DNA from: Austropuccinia psidii
Lineage: Eukaryota > Basidiomycota > Pucciniomycetes > Pucciniales > Sphaerophragmiaceae
Direction: 5' to 3'
Assembly: GCA_023105745.1 (NCBI GenBank)
Contig: JALGQZ010000006.1
Span: 32,751,686 to 32,815,685, forward strand
DNA length: 64,000 nt
Shown: piece by piece, positions 32,730 to 46,154 of the stretch
Numbering within the stretch: position 1 is the stretch's first letter
How the letters are laid out: each line of letters starts with the position of its first letter
Program-made: the position numbers and the translations under genes
Notes under the pieces: generated by a model
Databases searched by the model: none
What the model saw: the letters and a program-made list of their open reading frames with translations, nothing else
What the model was told of the DNA's origin: nothing

Positions 32730-33310
32730 TCTTTAAACAGAGCTGCCTTTCAGGTAAGCGGGACACAGCCTATGAGCACAGACGTGTAGCTGTCCGCCAA
32801 GCAGTGCTGACTACCAATATGAGCTGCGATCATAACTGCTTACAAGAACCAGTGCTCAGATCACATTAGACTACTTTGCATCATAACTTAACATGAACAG
32901 GAGGAGTGGCCCTACTACCAGCGGGAGAAGAACTCACTTGCTTACTTTGCCCACTCGGGGAGAAGGTGGCACTGAGTCAGTATGCTCTAAGCAGTAAAGT
33001 TTCTCATTGTGCTGAGGACAGCCGGCTCCTTCCCGGCTCATGCAAAATTGGGTGGTACAACGCGATATTGCGCCATCTGTGATAAGGATGTATTCTGTAT
33101 GTATGCTGGATAGGGTGGGAGGACGGCATCGACCTACGCCACCCTCCGCTCTAAACTCCCTCTCCTCAGGTCCAAAGGGTCCTCCTCTCCTTGGCCAATT
33201 ACCGCCGCAGAACCGAAAGGCTCCCCTTTCTTACTGATTTCCCCCGGAGTGCCAATTGCAGCCTCATGTGGTTTCTTACGACAAGCTAGCAATCAAAAAC
33301 CCATATTCCT
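32730..33310. other. GC-richer island of unknown nature
   Basis: This block is clearly richer in G and C than anything nearby. It contains local inverted motifs such as GCCGGCTCC...CCCGGCTC (about 33025-33040). A plus-strand frame of 65 codons (33040-33237) and a minus-strand frame of about 50 codons (about 33285-33135, containing GTPGEISKKGEPFGSA) overlap. It could be a structured RNA gene, a diverged retroelement or an exon. None was recognised. Confidence 0.3.
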
Positions 33311-35589
33311 GAGCTTTACACACCGATAGGTGCAACAAAATAAAACATAAAACAGCTAATGGGCATTTTTCTAGTTAACCATGCTATTATATAAAACCGC
33401 AAACCCTATGCAAAGTTGTAACGAGAATAAATAAGTCCTGGAGCTTTGTTATAAAGTCATTCCAAGGCTCTTCCTTCGCATTTTACACATCCAGTATTCA
33501 GGTTGAAGCTGCGGCCCTTATCTCTAGCTTTTCATTTGAAGGATAACGAAACGTTTTCTTACTTATGGTTTCTCATTTGGCTATTCCTAAAAAATTTGGT
33601 AATCACTTTAAGTTTGAGACAGGATTACTTGAAGTAAATATTGAAAAAAAGTAAGCATTAAAGATTCATGCCAGAAAAATATTTAAGGATGCATTTTATT
33701 TTGAGACTGGTCAATCTTACTTGCAGTATCCAAAGGTCAAAAATTTGGTTTTTAATATCTTCAGAAAATTGAGGGATATTCAAAAACTAATATAGGAAGC
33801 TTCATTTTGATTTTGAGTGTGTATTTATTGAGACTTTCAAAATATTTTCACTTAAAATACAATGATAAGATAGCTTCAAAGGCTTTATAGTTAGAATATT
33901 TTAGCAATGAACCCACACAAACTCTATTCTATTGAAAAGAATTTTCTCAATATATTCTTGTATAGCTTAAAAAGGAATTCATTCAGAAACAAGTCTTATT
34001 AAAAAGTTCAAGACATTAATTATTTTTTGAAAGCTTTTATTAAAATTCTGTTGATATCAAAGCCTTCACAATATTAAAAGTTATTACTAATTGAATATAT
34101 TTTCAAAAAATCTTCTGAGACAATTTGAATCCTCTAGAGAAATAATATTTGACTATCGATCTTGTGAAATTAGTCATGATACTCGCATCATTTCATACCA
34201 CCAACAATAGCCTTTCAGTTAAGTAAGAAGCTCCTATGCTTCTGTTGATTTGTTCCATTTTGTGATCAATGATTTTTTTTCCCATTAATCTTATTTAGAG
34301 ATTTTGAATTATTCTCCTGAAGGAATTATCTGGAAAAAATTATTTTGTATTCCGAGTTGGTTTTTGGTCCTGAGGCATAGTTTTCATCTGAGTAGATATA
34401 ATAGTTTTTTTCATTGATTCTGAAATTATGTAAATATCAAATAACAGATTTTATAACTTACTTGAGGTTTTTGAACATAAATTCAGTCAGGCATGATTAT
34501 GTTTTCTAAAAGGTAAATTTGGAAGGAGCCTTTTACTTTAAATTCATAGCAGAATGATATTTGATTATTTTCCAAATAAAAAGAGGAAATTTCAAACTGA
34601 TAGATTTCCTTGAGATTTTTTTTCGACAGAATTGATATAATATTATTCAAGCTGATATATGAAAATCCACTTTTGAGATATATTAGAAAAGATGCTAGAG
34701 ATTCATGGATTAATGTTTCTTAATTTGTTAATATTCCTTCAATATCTGAGACATTTTCCTATACAACTCTATCAAATGATGAGAAATTCAATTTATTCAT
34801 GCTCTCAAACTAGGATTACTCTCCTTTAAAGATATATTAATAATATTTTAGTAAATTTCAAGGAATTACTATTGGAATATCTGTTTTATAGTGATATATA
34901 CAATTTTCTCTGTCAATGAAATTTCTATTTCTTTATTATATTTATTGAGCTACTATCAGGAACTATTTGCTTGTAATAAAATCAAAATAATGAATTCTTC
35001 TGTAAACATTTCTCCCCAACTGTATAAGATTATTATGTAGTTTTTCAAAAGCATTATATTTAGCACTGATATATCTATCTAAGCTTTCACAATAAATATT
35101 ACTCATTTGTATTTCCCCCTAGCTCAAATTATTTTGAGAAGGGAAGTTTTCTTTATCTAACACTTTGAGATCCCTCAAGATTTATTCTAAAGAATAAGAA
35201 AACAATATATTGAAAATTTCCAAATTCCTTTCATATTTGAAGAAAGAAATATGTCTCATTTTTTTCCCAAATCAAACACTAAATACAAAATATTATTGCT
35301 ATAAGTATTTTTAGAAAAAGATAAAACCAAATTGAACTATTAGGAAAATTCTTTTTTTAATCTCAGAGGCTTTAACCCCACCATGTAGGATAAGTTTCTC
35401 AAAGATTTCAATGGTTATGTACCTAATAAAAGAAATGAAAGGATTGAGATGTTCCCAGGAAATGGGTATTCATATACAAGAGATTCCTTGAAGACTCTTA
35501 TTGAATTTAATATTGAAAAGAATTATATTGATTACTATCTGGAAGCTTGTAGCTAGCTCATATTATACAGTAATTAGAAAAATCTTATG
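33311..35589. other. AT-rich decayed repeat DNA
   Basis: No open frame with motifs. Style and word composition resemble the degenerate LTR copies that follow, but no boundaries could be placed. Confidence 0.5.
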
Positions 35590-37330
35590 AACCTTGAGGT
35601 ATAATATACATAAATGAATATTCCATGAAGAAATGAAAGTAAATCTTCAACATGCAAAAACCATAAGTCATATTTATATTGAAAATTCATCCATTTCTTG
35701 CAGGAAAAAGTTCAGAACTGATTTTTCAAAAAGTAAGTCCATATATTTGAGATCAGATTTAGGTTCTACACAGAAGTTTACTGAGGGTACCTCCATAAGG
35801 TGTATGATATTAGATTAACTCTATGAGGTGGTAATGTTTAAAATGATTCAACACCTCATCATTAATACCACGTAGAAAATCTGTGTAATTTTTTTTCCAT
35901 TTTCACACCAAAACAATAGGGTTCTGGAAATTTGCATGTTACACATACACTAAAATCAGTATTATTCATATTTTTAGCACTGAAATAACATTATTATTAC
36001 ATACAGCTTCTTACACCAATAGTTCATATTAGTCTTGAGCCGTGGATCATTATTTTCCATTTGAAAATAACTCAAGAAAAAAAATAAACAACACACATCC
36101 AGGGTACCCCAGCTTCTGATGCGCCTGAGAAAAATCCAGTCCCAAATATTGTTTAAATTTCTAATCATGATACAATGATTAAATAAAGAATTGTTGGGAA
36201 GATTTTTTCAGAGTTAGTTTTGGTCTATCAACCTTAATTCATGAATACCCAGAATTGACGGACTCAAATCCTCCTCATTGACATTGATGAGAAATTCTCT
36301 TTCTGATTGACCTAAATTCTCATTGCAGATGAGCTGTTAGTGAAGAAACTCATACTGTTTGACCTTGTATTAGCCATTCCTAATCATGGTGCAAAAGGTT
36401 TGCAAGCATTCTTAGAATCAGCTATAAAATGCTCCAACAGCTTGCTACTAAGGCTAGTTCCTATCAAATAATGAGAAAATGGCAAAGAAGATGCTTTTTT
36501 GATGTGAAAAGGAGGTAATGAGAATTTTTGATGATTCCTTGTGAAACATTAGATTTTGAAAAATTCACCTAAAATACAACCTTTGAATATATTTTCAATA
36601 ACATTGATTAATTTGAGAAGTGGATTTTCAATTTGAAATAAAAGAAGACTTACCAAAGAAAAAATATTCTTTCTCAGCCATGAATATTTGGTGGTCATGC
36701 AAAATGACATAATTAGGAAATTATGATAATTTTGCATCATAAAAAGCTATTTAAAAATCAACAAAAAATGGTAATTGGCCTCTCAATCATTGGATTTTTT
36801 TTAGAACCATGGAATGCCTATTTGAGCTGTTTTGGACTTCAAAGAAGCCTACCGTTTCTGCTTTTTCCAACATTTATAATAATTATTAGTTTTATTGTTT
36901 AAAGCTTCAATAAAATAAGTAATTATTGTTTATATTCCATTCTTAGGCATTATTAAGTTTCCAAATTAACCGGAAATACATGAAATCAAAGAATATTAAT
37001 ATTTGAAACATTATTTGACTATAATTATTGTACCACTGTTTTAAATCAAACTATATTTTTATTCAAGAAGTCATCATAATTATTCCTGCAACACATAATG
37101 ATTAATTGAAACAATCATATATTATTATCATTTGAATTTTTGTTATTAATTCTCCTTGTAATAAAATCTAGTAGACAGTTACTTCTTACTCTTCTAATTT
37201 TAAATAGTGTATAAGAAGTGAAAGAAATAGTTAATCAATCAATTATATCTTTGTGGCTATAATAAGCTCATTATATAATCATTCATAAGAACAGAAATAG
37301 TAATATTAATTAAAAGCAATATTACCAAAA
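35590..37330 (+). repeat. degenerate LTR, family C (copy C0)
   Basis: Starts near CCTTGAGGTATAATATAC and shares ordered blocks with 37958-40642: ATTTAGGTTCTACACAGAAGT, the GGGTACC segment and the GTGGCTATAATAAG end region. Identity is visibly low, so limits are approximate. Confidence 0.5.
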
Positions 37331-37957
37331 TCTTTATATAAAAAATATTAAATTTGAGTTTCTGAAAATATCTTTTGAACCTTGAAACATTGATTGATAT
37401 ATCTCTTAGGTGATAAAATCAGAAAATATAGTAGATTAATATTTTTTATTTTCTTTGAGAGCTTTGATTCTTTCGAAATTGTTTGAAATATTTTACTCTT
37501 AGTAATTTGAATTCATTGCAAATGTTCTAACATGTGTCTTATCTACATCCAAAAAAATAAGAATTTCTTCTGTGGGTTATTTTGAAAATGTTTTGATTCA
37601 AAATCTCAATACTGAAAATATTCTAACTCTTCAATTTTATTGTGAAAAAATGAAAAGCTTATGATAAATCTCTTAAGAATATTCAAAATAATAAATTTTT
37701 TCTTGTTTTTTGAATTTAAATCTTTCTAGTGTCCTTAATTAAATATATTTCAGCTTGTAATAATCTTAGTGAAACCTATATTACCAGGATAGGATTTTCA
37801 AAGGAAGAATATTGCAGAAGTGGGGAAGCTCATATTTACCAAGGAGGCCTTTTATTTACAACATAATTTTTCACAAACAAGCCAAGAGGTGTGTTTATTA
37901 TTCTTTTTATTGAGAAGAAAAATACTTTACTGATGTGAAAATGGTGCATACCAGAAA
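37331..37957. other. AT-rich spacer, nothing recognised
   Basis: Lies between two family-C LTR copies. No coding or repeat signal could be assigned. Confidence 0.4.
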
Positions 37958-40642
37958 TGTGAGCCTTGAGGTATATTTTACATACCCAAATAGGCCACAA
38001 TTAATATTTAAGGAAATTATGAACTATGCATAACAAATAAGTCATGCATATATCCAGAATTCAGCATCTTTCATTGAAGAAAAGATGAATAACTATTTTT
38101 TAAGTAAATCTATGGATTTAAGACCAGATTTGGTTTCTACACAAAAATTCACCCAGGGTAGCTCCATGGAGTGAATAATCTTAAACTAGCTCTATGAGGT
38201 GGAATATGGAAAATACTTCAATACCAAATCATCAATACCACATAATAGAATTGTGAAAATATTTGTTTTTCTAATTTGACGCCAAAATAATGGGAATGTG
38301 AGAGATACCATGTTAAATATACACTAAGATTAGTGTTATTCATGTTTGTAGCACTTAAAATTTCAGTATTCTTACATACAGACTTGATACACCCAAATTG
38401 GATATCAGTATTTAAGCCTGATTTACTATTTCTGATGTGAAAATAGCTAAGGGGGACAAAAGACATCAAAGAGAGCCAGGGTACCCAACTTCTGAGGCCT
38501 CTGAGGTGTGGAAAGCTCTAGACCTTGTAGCATGGCTGATTATGGCCTAATTAGAATACTGAAACATTTTAGGAACTTGGTTACCAAGTTAAAGCCCCAT
38601 TAAATAATAAGAAAATAACAAATAAGCTGCTATTTTGACATGAAAAGGAGGTAATGAGCTATGCTGACTCCTGAAACCATATAAATTATTAATTATTTTC
38701 CATGGAAAAATCCTAAAAAGAGTAATTAAACCATTTTTGGACTAGTATCAATGCCTTTACCTCATGGCAACCAGGTACCAATGTACTATTTGCAATTCTG
38801 TATAGAAATAAGGTAAAAACCTCAAAAATTCATTAAAAAAAATTCTTCATGAATCTTTCTGAAACTTTCAAGAACAATGGAGAAAGGGATAATCCATATA
38901 AAAGCCATAAATAATTATTAATATATAATTCAAATTGAAATTTTTATGTATAGTCCATTTTTGATGATTCCACATGAAACCCTGAATCTTCAAAAAATTC
39001 ACAGAATATACAATCTGTGATTAAATTTCTAATAAAATTGATAGCTTTGAGAAATTAATGATTATTTTTAAATAAAAGAATATTGAAATCTGTGACTCCT
39101 TTATTTATTAACCATAAATGGGTTGGTAGTCACATCAAATGACTTAATTGAGTAATTATGATAATCTTACATGAAAATAAATTATTTAATGCATTATCAA
39201 ATAAGGATTAATGGTTTATCATCACTGGTATTTCAGCTTGCTCCATGGAATGCCTTTATGAGCTGTTAATGACTTAAAAGAGGCCTCCTCTTGCTGTTTT
39301 TTACAAATGATCTGATGTGACAGCCACTATCCAGGGGTAAGGGTATTAACACCACTCAAATTCATCAAACTAGAAATCCAGTCTGTGTATCAGTAATGAG
39401 TTCCAGAATATCTTGCTGAAAAATGCATACAGTTTTGTTCATCAATACAACCTGTCAACACTTGAACAGGCTGAATTCACTAAATACAGTTTTGGATTCA
39501 AAAGTCTGAAACTGTATGATCACTCATTTCCACCACACCTCTTTTACTGTGACTTTAAATCCATACAGGGGCTGTATTATCCAAATAAATTAAAATCAAT
39601 ATTCATCTCAAGAAAATTCACTCTTTGGATCAGGGCTTGTGGATTCTCATATATACCAGCCCCTCTTTCTCCCTCTGGGAATTTCCCCCCAGTTAATTAA
39701 TATACTTGATTTTTTATATAATAAATATTCTCATTTATTTTTTTAAATATATCATTTATTGGTATTAAGTTGGAATTTTTATCTCCTTACCTATTAAGTA
39801 AAGTTGTGGTGGACATATACTTATTAACCCTTCTCTTTCTTTCTGACAGGACGAAACAGTGAACTTGGACTTGTTAGTGGTTGGCTCTTTTATTATTTAT
39901 TCTAATTCTCATTTTTTCTGCTTTCTTATATTTATTTCATTAGAAATTCTATCCTTATCACACTCTTAAGTGTATTCACTCTCATTCCATCTGAGCATTC
40001 CATAAGTGAGTTCCAATTTACTGAGTGCCACATCCTCTTCACTTACAAGAGCCCCCATGACATCTTATTATCCAAAAATATCTTCAGTACCAACAAGTAA
40101 GTATTAGTTAGTTGCTTTCTTAAGTGTTTCAAATCTTTCAGAATTAATCAGAAAGATGTGAAATTATAGAAATAAACTATTTCCAATAGAATTTAACCAT
40201 AAATTTTTGCATTACTGCTCTAAATCAAATTGTAATCCTTTGTATCCACAATCAATCCATCAAATCACTCCACCAATTCTTTACAAGTTACTATTGGAGT
40301 ATTAGTGAGTGTTTCAATTTAATTATTAAGGGTTTTCTCTAGTAATAGTTTTGTTCAAGAATTGTGTTTATAATTATTCTTTCCCAAGATAGTCATATAT
40401 TAAAATAATTCATATTATTTCAATAAGAAGCTTTATTATTGAATACTTTTAATTAATTATTTTAGATAATTACTACTTACTGTTATAATCACTAGTAGTC
40501 TATAACTAGTAAAAAGAATAATTCAGTAATTAATTATTTAATTGTGGCTATAATAAATTTTATTTATTATATTTCATAATAATAGTCATAGTACTGTGTA
40601 TTAATAGTAATATTATCAAACGATTCATAGACACATATTACA
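37958..40642 (+). repeat. LTR, family C (copy C1), containing solo LTR D1
   Basis: Begins TGTGAGCCTTGAGG and ends AGACACATATTACA. Without D1 and its duplication it is about 1.93 kb, close to the A LTR length, and shares the same terminal blocks (TGTGAGCC...TTACA). A plus-strand gag-pol remnant follows immediately, so this is probably that element's 5' LTR. Confidence 0.7.
39316..40062 (+). repeat. solo LTR D1 inserted in LTR C1
   Basis: 747 bp, from TGTGACAGCC to ...CCCATGACA. Flanks are TCTGA and TCTTA. The uninterrupted C copy at about 62905 (complement strand) reads AAATCATCTTATTATCC, which gives the empty site and shows the duplication was TCTTA. It contains CATATATACCAGCCCC, a TATA-like start region conserved in D2 and D3. 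An open frame of 95 codons inside is incidental. Confidence 0.78.
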
Positions 40643-43576
40643 AGAACTGGAAGCAGGTATTGAGTCCAAACAGATTGATCTGGAAAATGATTAAGGGGTA
40701 ATATAAGACACAAAGGAAGAAGAAGATCCTCCAAAAAGAAATATATGTAGGATTAAAGGGCTCTCCCCATTCCTCAATGTTTTTAGCCACCAATTTTGAC
40801 ATTAATTCCAATACATACCTTATTCAGAGTACTTTCTTAAGGGATGAACCACTTCTGAGTATAAACCATAGAGATATAGAAGTCTCATTTCAAAACCTGG
40901 CTCAGATATGACAGAGAAAGAATGGGAAATACAAAAAAGCCTTGTTCTTGTTTCTATGAGCTCCTATGTACACATCAAGAAATTTTGCAGTCAGAAGAAG
41001 ACCAAAGAGCTCTTGGAAGTTTGGGGCCCTATTTCTCTCAAAGAGAATTTGAAGAAAACAAATAAATGGCACACTAAAACTAGTCTTTTGTAAGTATACC
41101 AAAAGAAAGAGCTGGAAATTACACCATATTCACAGAAGGAAGAACCTGAAGCTTCAGCAAGCTCCAAAGAAGACTCAGAATGCACCAAGAACAATTCAAA
41201 GGGACTTAAATGAAAACTGAAAGGCACCATGAACAACAAAATATATCAAAAAGGCAAGGAAGATTAGCAAAGTGTACTCAATATTGCCAGGACGCTTATG
41301 GAATTAACAGCCAAGGAGCAGGAGATACAAAACAGGACCTTTCTCTGCAAATTATGAAAAAAATTGAGCATATTAATTCAAAAAGGATGTAAAATAATTA
41401 AAGAAAATAGCCTCAAACCTTAGTGGATTGGAAAACAGACAGGAGGCTCAGTAAATGGTTTAAATTGACAATCATGATCACAAGAATCAAGTCCATTTCA
41501 AGAACATGTGACAGAACTGTGCACAAAATGGAAATTATGGAAGAAAAAAAATATTAAATGTATTATCATCAAACTAACAGGATTACTTACTAGCTTATGG
41601 ACTTATAAAAATAATTTGAAAATACCAATCAGCACAGTAGAAAACAATTCTCAAGGAAGAGAGAAGCTAAAAGGTTAAATAATTCAAAATTTGAAGCAAA
41701 TGAATAATAAAATCTATTAGAAATATACACATATTCCTCAATAATTTAAACCTTTTACTGGGGGAAATCTATTTCTAAAAGAAATTTTAAGATTACCATC
41801 TATAGGAAACAACACATTTCCAACAGATACTCCTGGAGATTTTCCATTTCCTGCCAAAGCCGTTTCCATACTATAAGAATTGCCAAAATTGTAAGTCAAG
41901 GGAGAATAAATCTATATAAAATTAATCACAAAGATAGATATTCTACAAGATGAATCTAGCATACAAGATTGATTTATAGTGGAAAGATTTTACTCTTTTC
42001 TTAACAGAACTGATAAGAAATGTTGGAACCAAATGAGACAATATAATGGTAGAAAGAATCTGATTTGCTGAAAATGTGAAATCATCACCAAATCTTCCAA
42101 CAACTACTCAAGGGTTTAAATGGTTGATGCTTTCAAAGTGTCATTTTTCCTCTGAAAGACATTTAACACCAACTTGGTTCCTCAAAAAAAGATACACTTT
42201 CTGCCTTACACCCAGACATTCCTGACTCAATGATTAAATTAAAATCTTGGGGAAGTGTGGGGATACCTAGAACATGGTGTTTAGTTCAGATTCATAGAAT
42301 CTTGTTCAACAGAAGACTAAATAAGTTCGTGGGATGATATCATTTCCAGAGCTGAAATTGGTAGAAATTGGACAAAGAACTGTTTTGAGTCTGGGAACAT
42401 ACTCAAGAGTACAATAGATGAAAAGAATACCAAAAGCCCTATATTGAAATTTCACAAATTTGGAAGTACATACCATTCGGAACATAATTGAACTCAGAAG
42501 ACAAAACTCAATGGAGTGCAAGTAATTAAAGAGATCCAGTATACTGGTGAAAAAGAGGAATCTGAGAGCTATTCTGCAACTTATGATGATAAAATAGTAG
42601 ATGAATTTAATATTGCAAATACAAAAGAACCCTTTCAAGTTACTGAAATATACACTCACTTTCCACACTATGGTTAGGACTGCTATGTGTTGATGAATAT
42701 CCACAATTCATAGAGCCAAACCCTCTCAGGTGAAATATCATACTTCTGGAGACTATTGCATGAAATCAATCCTGACTGATGATGTGGAAGGAAAATTTAG
42801 CTTTAAAACAGGATAATCCTTTGTATTTGTGTGAAATGACTACCTCAATACCATAATTTCTCATAGTGAAAATCATATTATGCAAAAAGGTTCCACAATT
42901 ACCAGCACTATGAATTAGATGTATTCAATATAAATGATTGATGCCAGCCTGATATTTTTACAAAGATCAGGAAATTTAAGGTTGAAAACTGAGATAGTAG
43001 TAATATATATCTGTATTTGTCAACACTTCATACTTGGTAGTGACTCCTTCAACATTTATGGTCTTGGAATCAATAATAATAAGCATAAATATTTCAAAAT
43101 TGGAGATAAAAAAGGCAAAAAATTTCCTTTGTCAATAAATCCAAACAGATATCAGCTAAAACTTCAGTGTAAGATATTCATAAAAAGGAATGTTTGTACA
43201 ACCAGCTTAGTGAAGCACAGATTAATCTAGAATTATTGCAAAAGATGAAGCAGGAGATTATAGACTTAATTTACAAATTTAAGAATTATTTCTCTTCTGA
43301 TAATGAGCCTCTTGGAAAAATAATAAATCATTAAGTGGAAATTAACCTCAAGGTTGACAGACCATACCCTTCATTATTAATGAGACCAGGTTCTTCTGAA
43401 AATTAAAAGTATTGAGAAAGTATGGAAAATATGTGCAAGAGTTAATTAAGGCTGGTTTATTGAGGAAATTGTGTCATAATGAATGACTTTAAGTCACAAA
43501 GCCAGTTATTTTTTCTTTTTATAATAAAATGATGCAGATGGTTGGGATTTTTGGAGCATTTAGTTCCTATAGAGTT
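40643..43576 (+). pseudogene. degenerate plus-strand gag-pol remnant (element C1)
   Basis: Gag N-terminal similarity is seen at about 40908-41093 (SSYVHIKKF, KTKELLEVWGP; compare SYLQVKKL in 55752-55961). Protease-region similarity is at 42934-43230 (FILGSDSFNIYGLGI, HKYFKIGDKK; compare FILGNDYLSIYGI in element A). The reverse transcriptase start follows (about 43330-43571: RPYPS, EKVWK, MVG-FGAFSSYRV). Many stops and frameshifts are present. It is cut at 43576 by a solo LTR and the rest of pol is not found downstream. Confidence 0.72.
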
Positions 43577-44804
43577 TGTGAGCCTTTGAGATATGACCAC
43601 ATATCCCAAAATGCCACAGCAAAATTTCTGTAATAATTATACTTACAATAATTATCTCAAAAATTAGTAAAATACCATAAATAAGTACAAAATCTGAATG
43701 AACTCAGAATTTAATGAATAAACTTGTGGAATAAAGTACACCATTAGATTCCCCATGGTAAAATACACATATATCATTTTTATGGCATATCTGAAAAGTC
43801 AATAATTACTGAAGAATAAGTAATAATATGATAAAAAAGGTACAAAACCTCATTTATCTCAGACACCAATGAGACAACATGTTAAATAAATTTCACCATT
43901 GCATTCTCCATAGAGATATACACATAAAAAAATTATCAAGCTAAATTTTAAAGTCAATACTTAAGGATTAAGCTGAATATATGCACTTTTTGGTCAATGC
44001 ATATATTCATGGTTTTTAGTTAATATCTCTTGAAATTTACAAGATAGAGAGAAAAACCAAAAATAAAGTCACCACGTAACTACTGTAGGAATGCAGATAT
44101 GAACTTTCCTTCACAAGCTATAAATAAGGTTAAAACCTGTGATAGATTATTGAATAAAATCCCTAGAGCTGTTGACCACTTTGCTGTGAAAGTGGGCCAA
44201 ACTTAAAAAAAAGTAGACAGTCATATTCTACTAGGTCATACACAAAGAATGATGTAATTCTTATCATGATATTCAAGGTATAACCTTTTGAAATCATGGT
44301 TTGAAGTTCAAGATATTAAATTTTGACAGAAAAGGTAAGTTACAAGAAAGATCATCAAAAATAGAGTTTTGATGATGTAATAAAATTCTCTTGGCAATTC
44401 AATACTGACATGCCAGGCTATCAGAATCCAATCTCAGAATAGCTTTAGCATGTATAAACCAAAAGTTATCAATGATCAAAGCTTAAATTTAAATTTAATC
44501 ATTTATGATCACTCACTGTAATCGTATTTTACGTTTAACAGTCATATAAGTGATACAACTGATGAATACTATTAGGTTATGATTAATACTAATAAAATCC
44601 ACAAATTTTAGGCTTCTTCCAAGCATATTATGTCATTAAACTTAGAGCTATAGTGATAACTCTAAATAATGATGTAATAATGAGATAGGATGGTTTGATC
44701 ATGATGTAATCATCACTAAACCTTAAAATATTGATCATTTCTTGTGGAAAAGATCAATACACGTCTACTAAAAGCCTTCTGGACTTTAGAAGGAAGGTAT
44801 TTAC

Positions 44805-44812
44805 TATAAATA
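44805..44812 (+). promoter_or_regulatory. TATA box of the solo A LTR
   Basis: TATAAATA in CTATAAATAGAGC, matching the two other A LTRs. Confidence 0.55.
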
Positions 44813-45362
44813 GAGCTCTTTTTACTCTATTTTCCCCTCAGACACATCAAAAACACTAAAATAATTAAATCAAAAGGTAAATTCTTTATTCTTTATGTAT
44901 AAAACGTTTATATTATCAAAGACCAAAGATCATCTTTATTTTAATCATCAATCCTGACTTGATTACATCAATTATTTAATTGTTTTTGTTCAAAAATCTC
45001 TTTAGCTCAATATCCACGCAAAATTTAAAGAATATTTGTAATTTCTTTATTTTTATTTGTAAATACAGTTTATATAAATTTTATTCACATTATTTTGGCA
45101 TAAGTTCTTTCTAAATTATTATATTAAGTGTTAAAAGTAGGCTATTTTCTGTTTTATAATAATTTTCTCTTTATTATTATTTTTAATGATTCTTATATTA
45201 ATATAAATAGTACTTATATTAATAAATAACTTTAATATGGGTAATATTATTGTTATTAATTGTTTTTATTTATAAGAAACAATCTTTTACGCCTTTATCA
45301 TTTGTTGGTAACAATAATAAAGTGCTTTTAAATATATTAATTATCTTATATTAATATATTTA

Positions 45363-45930
45363 GGGTGTTGGTAAACACACGTAAGCTTTTAGTAAAAACA
45401 CGTAAGCCCTTACGTGTTTTTACTAAAAACTTACGTGTTTTTACCAATTTATGGTAAAAACATGTAATTATATGTTAAAAAGACATAAGGGGTGGTTTTT
45501 AAATGAAATATGGCTATTTATGGCATTTTTAAGGCCATTAATGGCATTATAAATGCAATAAAGGGCATTATTAATTTCATCAATGGAATTGTTAATGCCA
45601 TTTATGGTATTTTGAAGGCCATTAATGCCATTTATGGCATTGTTAAGGCCACAAATGACATTAACAATGCCATTTATGGAAATTTTAAGGCTATAAATGA
45701 CATTCACAATGCCATGAATGGCATTTTTAAGGCCATTAATGCCATTTATGGCATTATTAATGTCATTTATAGCCTTACAAATTCCATAAATGGCATTTTG
45801 AATGGCATTTATAGCCTTAAAAATTCCATAAATGGCATTGTTATTGTCTTTTTGGCCTTAACATTTTTAGTAAAAACACGTAAGGGCTTACGTGCTTTTA
45901 CTAAAAGCTTACTTGTGTTTACCAACACCC
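45363..45930 (+). mobile_element. hAT-like MITE inside the solo LTR
   Basis: 568 bp with inverted ends GGGTGTTGGTAAACAC and complement. Exact 8-bp duplications TATATTTA lie at 45355-45362 and 45931-45938. The A LTR without insertion has the single copy. The 8-bp size points to the hAT superfamily. The subterminal motif AACACGTAAG recurs in both orientations at both ends. The core is built from short inverted and direct copies of GGCATTTTTAAGGCCATTAATG-type words. Overlapping repetitive frames on both strands are products of this repeat. It has no transposase gene. Confidence 0.82.
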
Positions 45931-46154
45931 TATATTTATTTACTATATTATTTTTTATGATATAAACTATATTATTATATTTATTTGATAATATAATTAT
46001 TTTTACGCCATAATTATAATAATTCTTTATTATTATAGTTATTTTTTATCTTATTTATTTTATTTATAAGGACATTCATAGTACAATAAGTAAAATATTA
46101 GTAATTTTTACTTATTGTTTCATAGTCAAACCTTGCAGAGTTTGTGAGCCTTGT

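Larger units (their letters stand above)
43577..46137 (+). repeat. solo LTR of family A with perfect 5-bp duplication
   Basis: Starts TGTGAGCCTTTGAG and ends CAAACCTTGCA. GAGTT lies on both sides (43572-43576 and 46138-46142). Without the MITE inside and its duplication it is 1985 bp, the same length as the LTRs of element A. A TATA box lies at 44805-44812. The final CA follows a G instead of A, a single change. Confidence 0.92.

Noticed and set aside
33040..33237. 65-codon plus-strand protein in the GC-rich island
   Set aside because: No start context, motif or splice partner supports it over the opposite-strand frame; reported only as an unknown island.
45468..45965. 79- and 151-codon frames with Asn/Ile/Gly repeats
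   Set aside because: They are products of the palindromic repeat core of the MITE on both strands, not genes.
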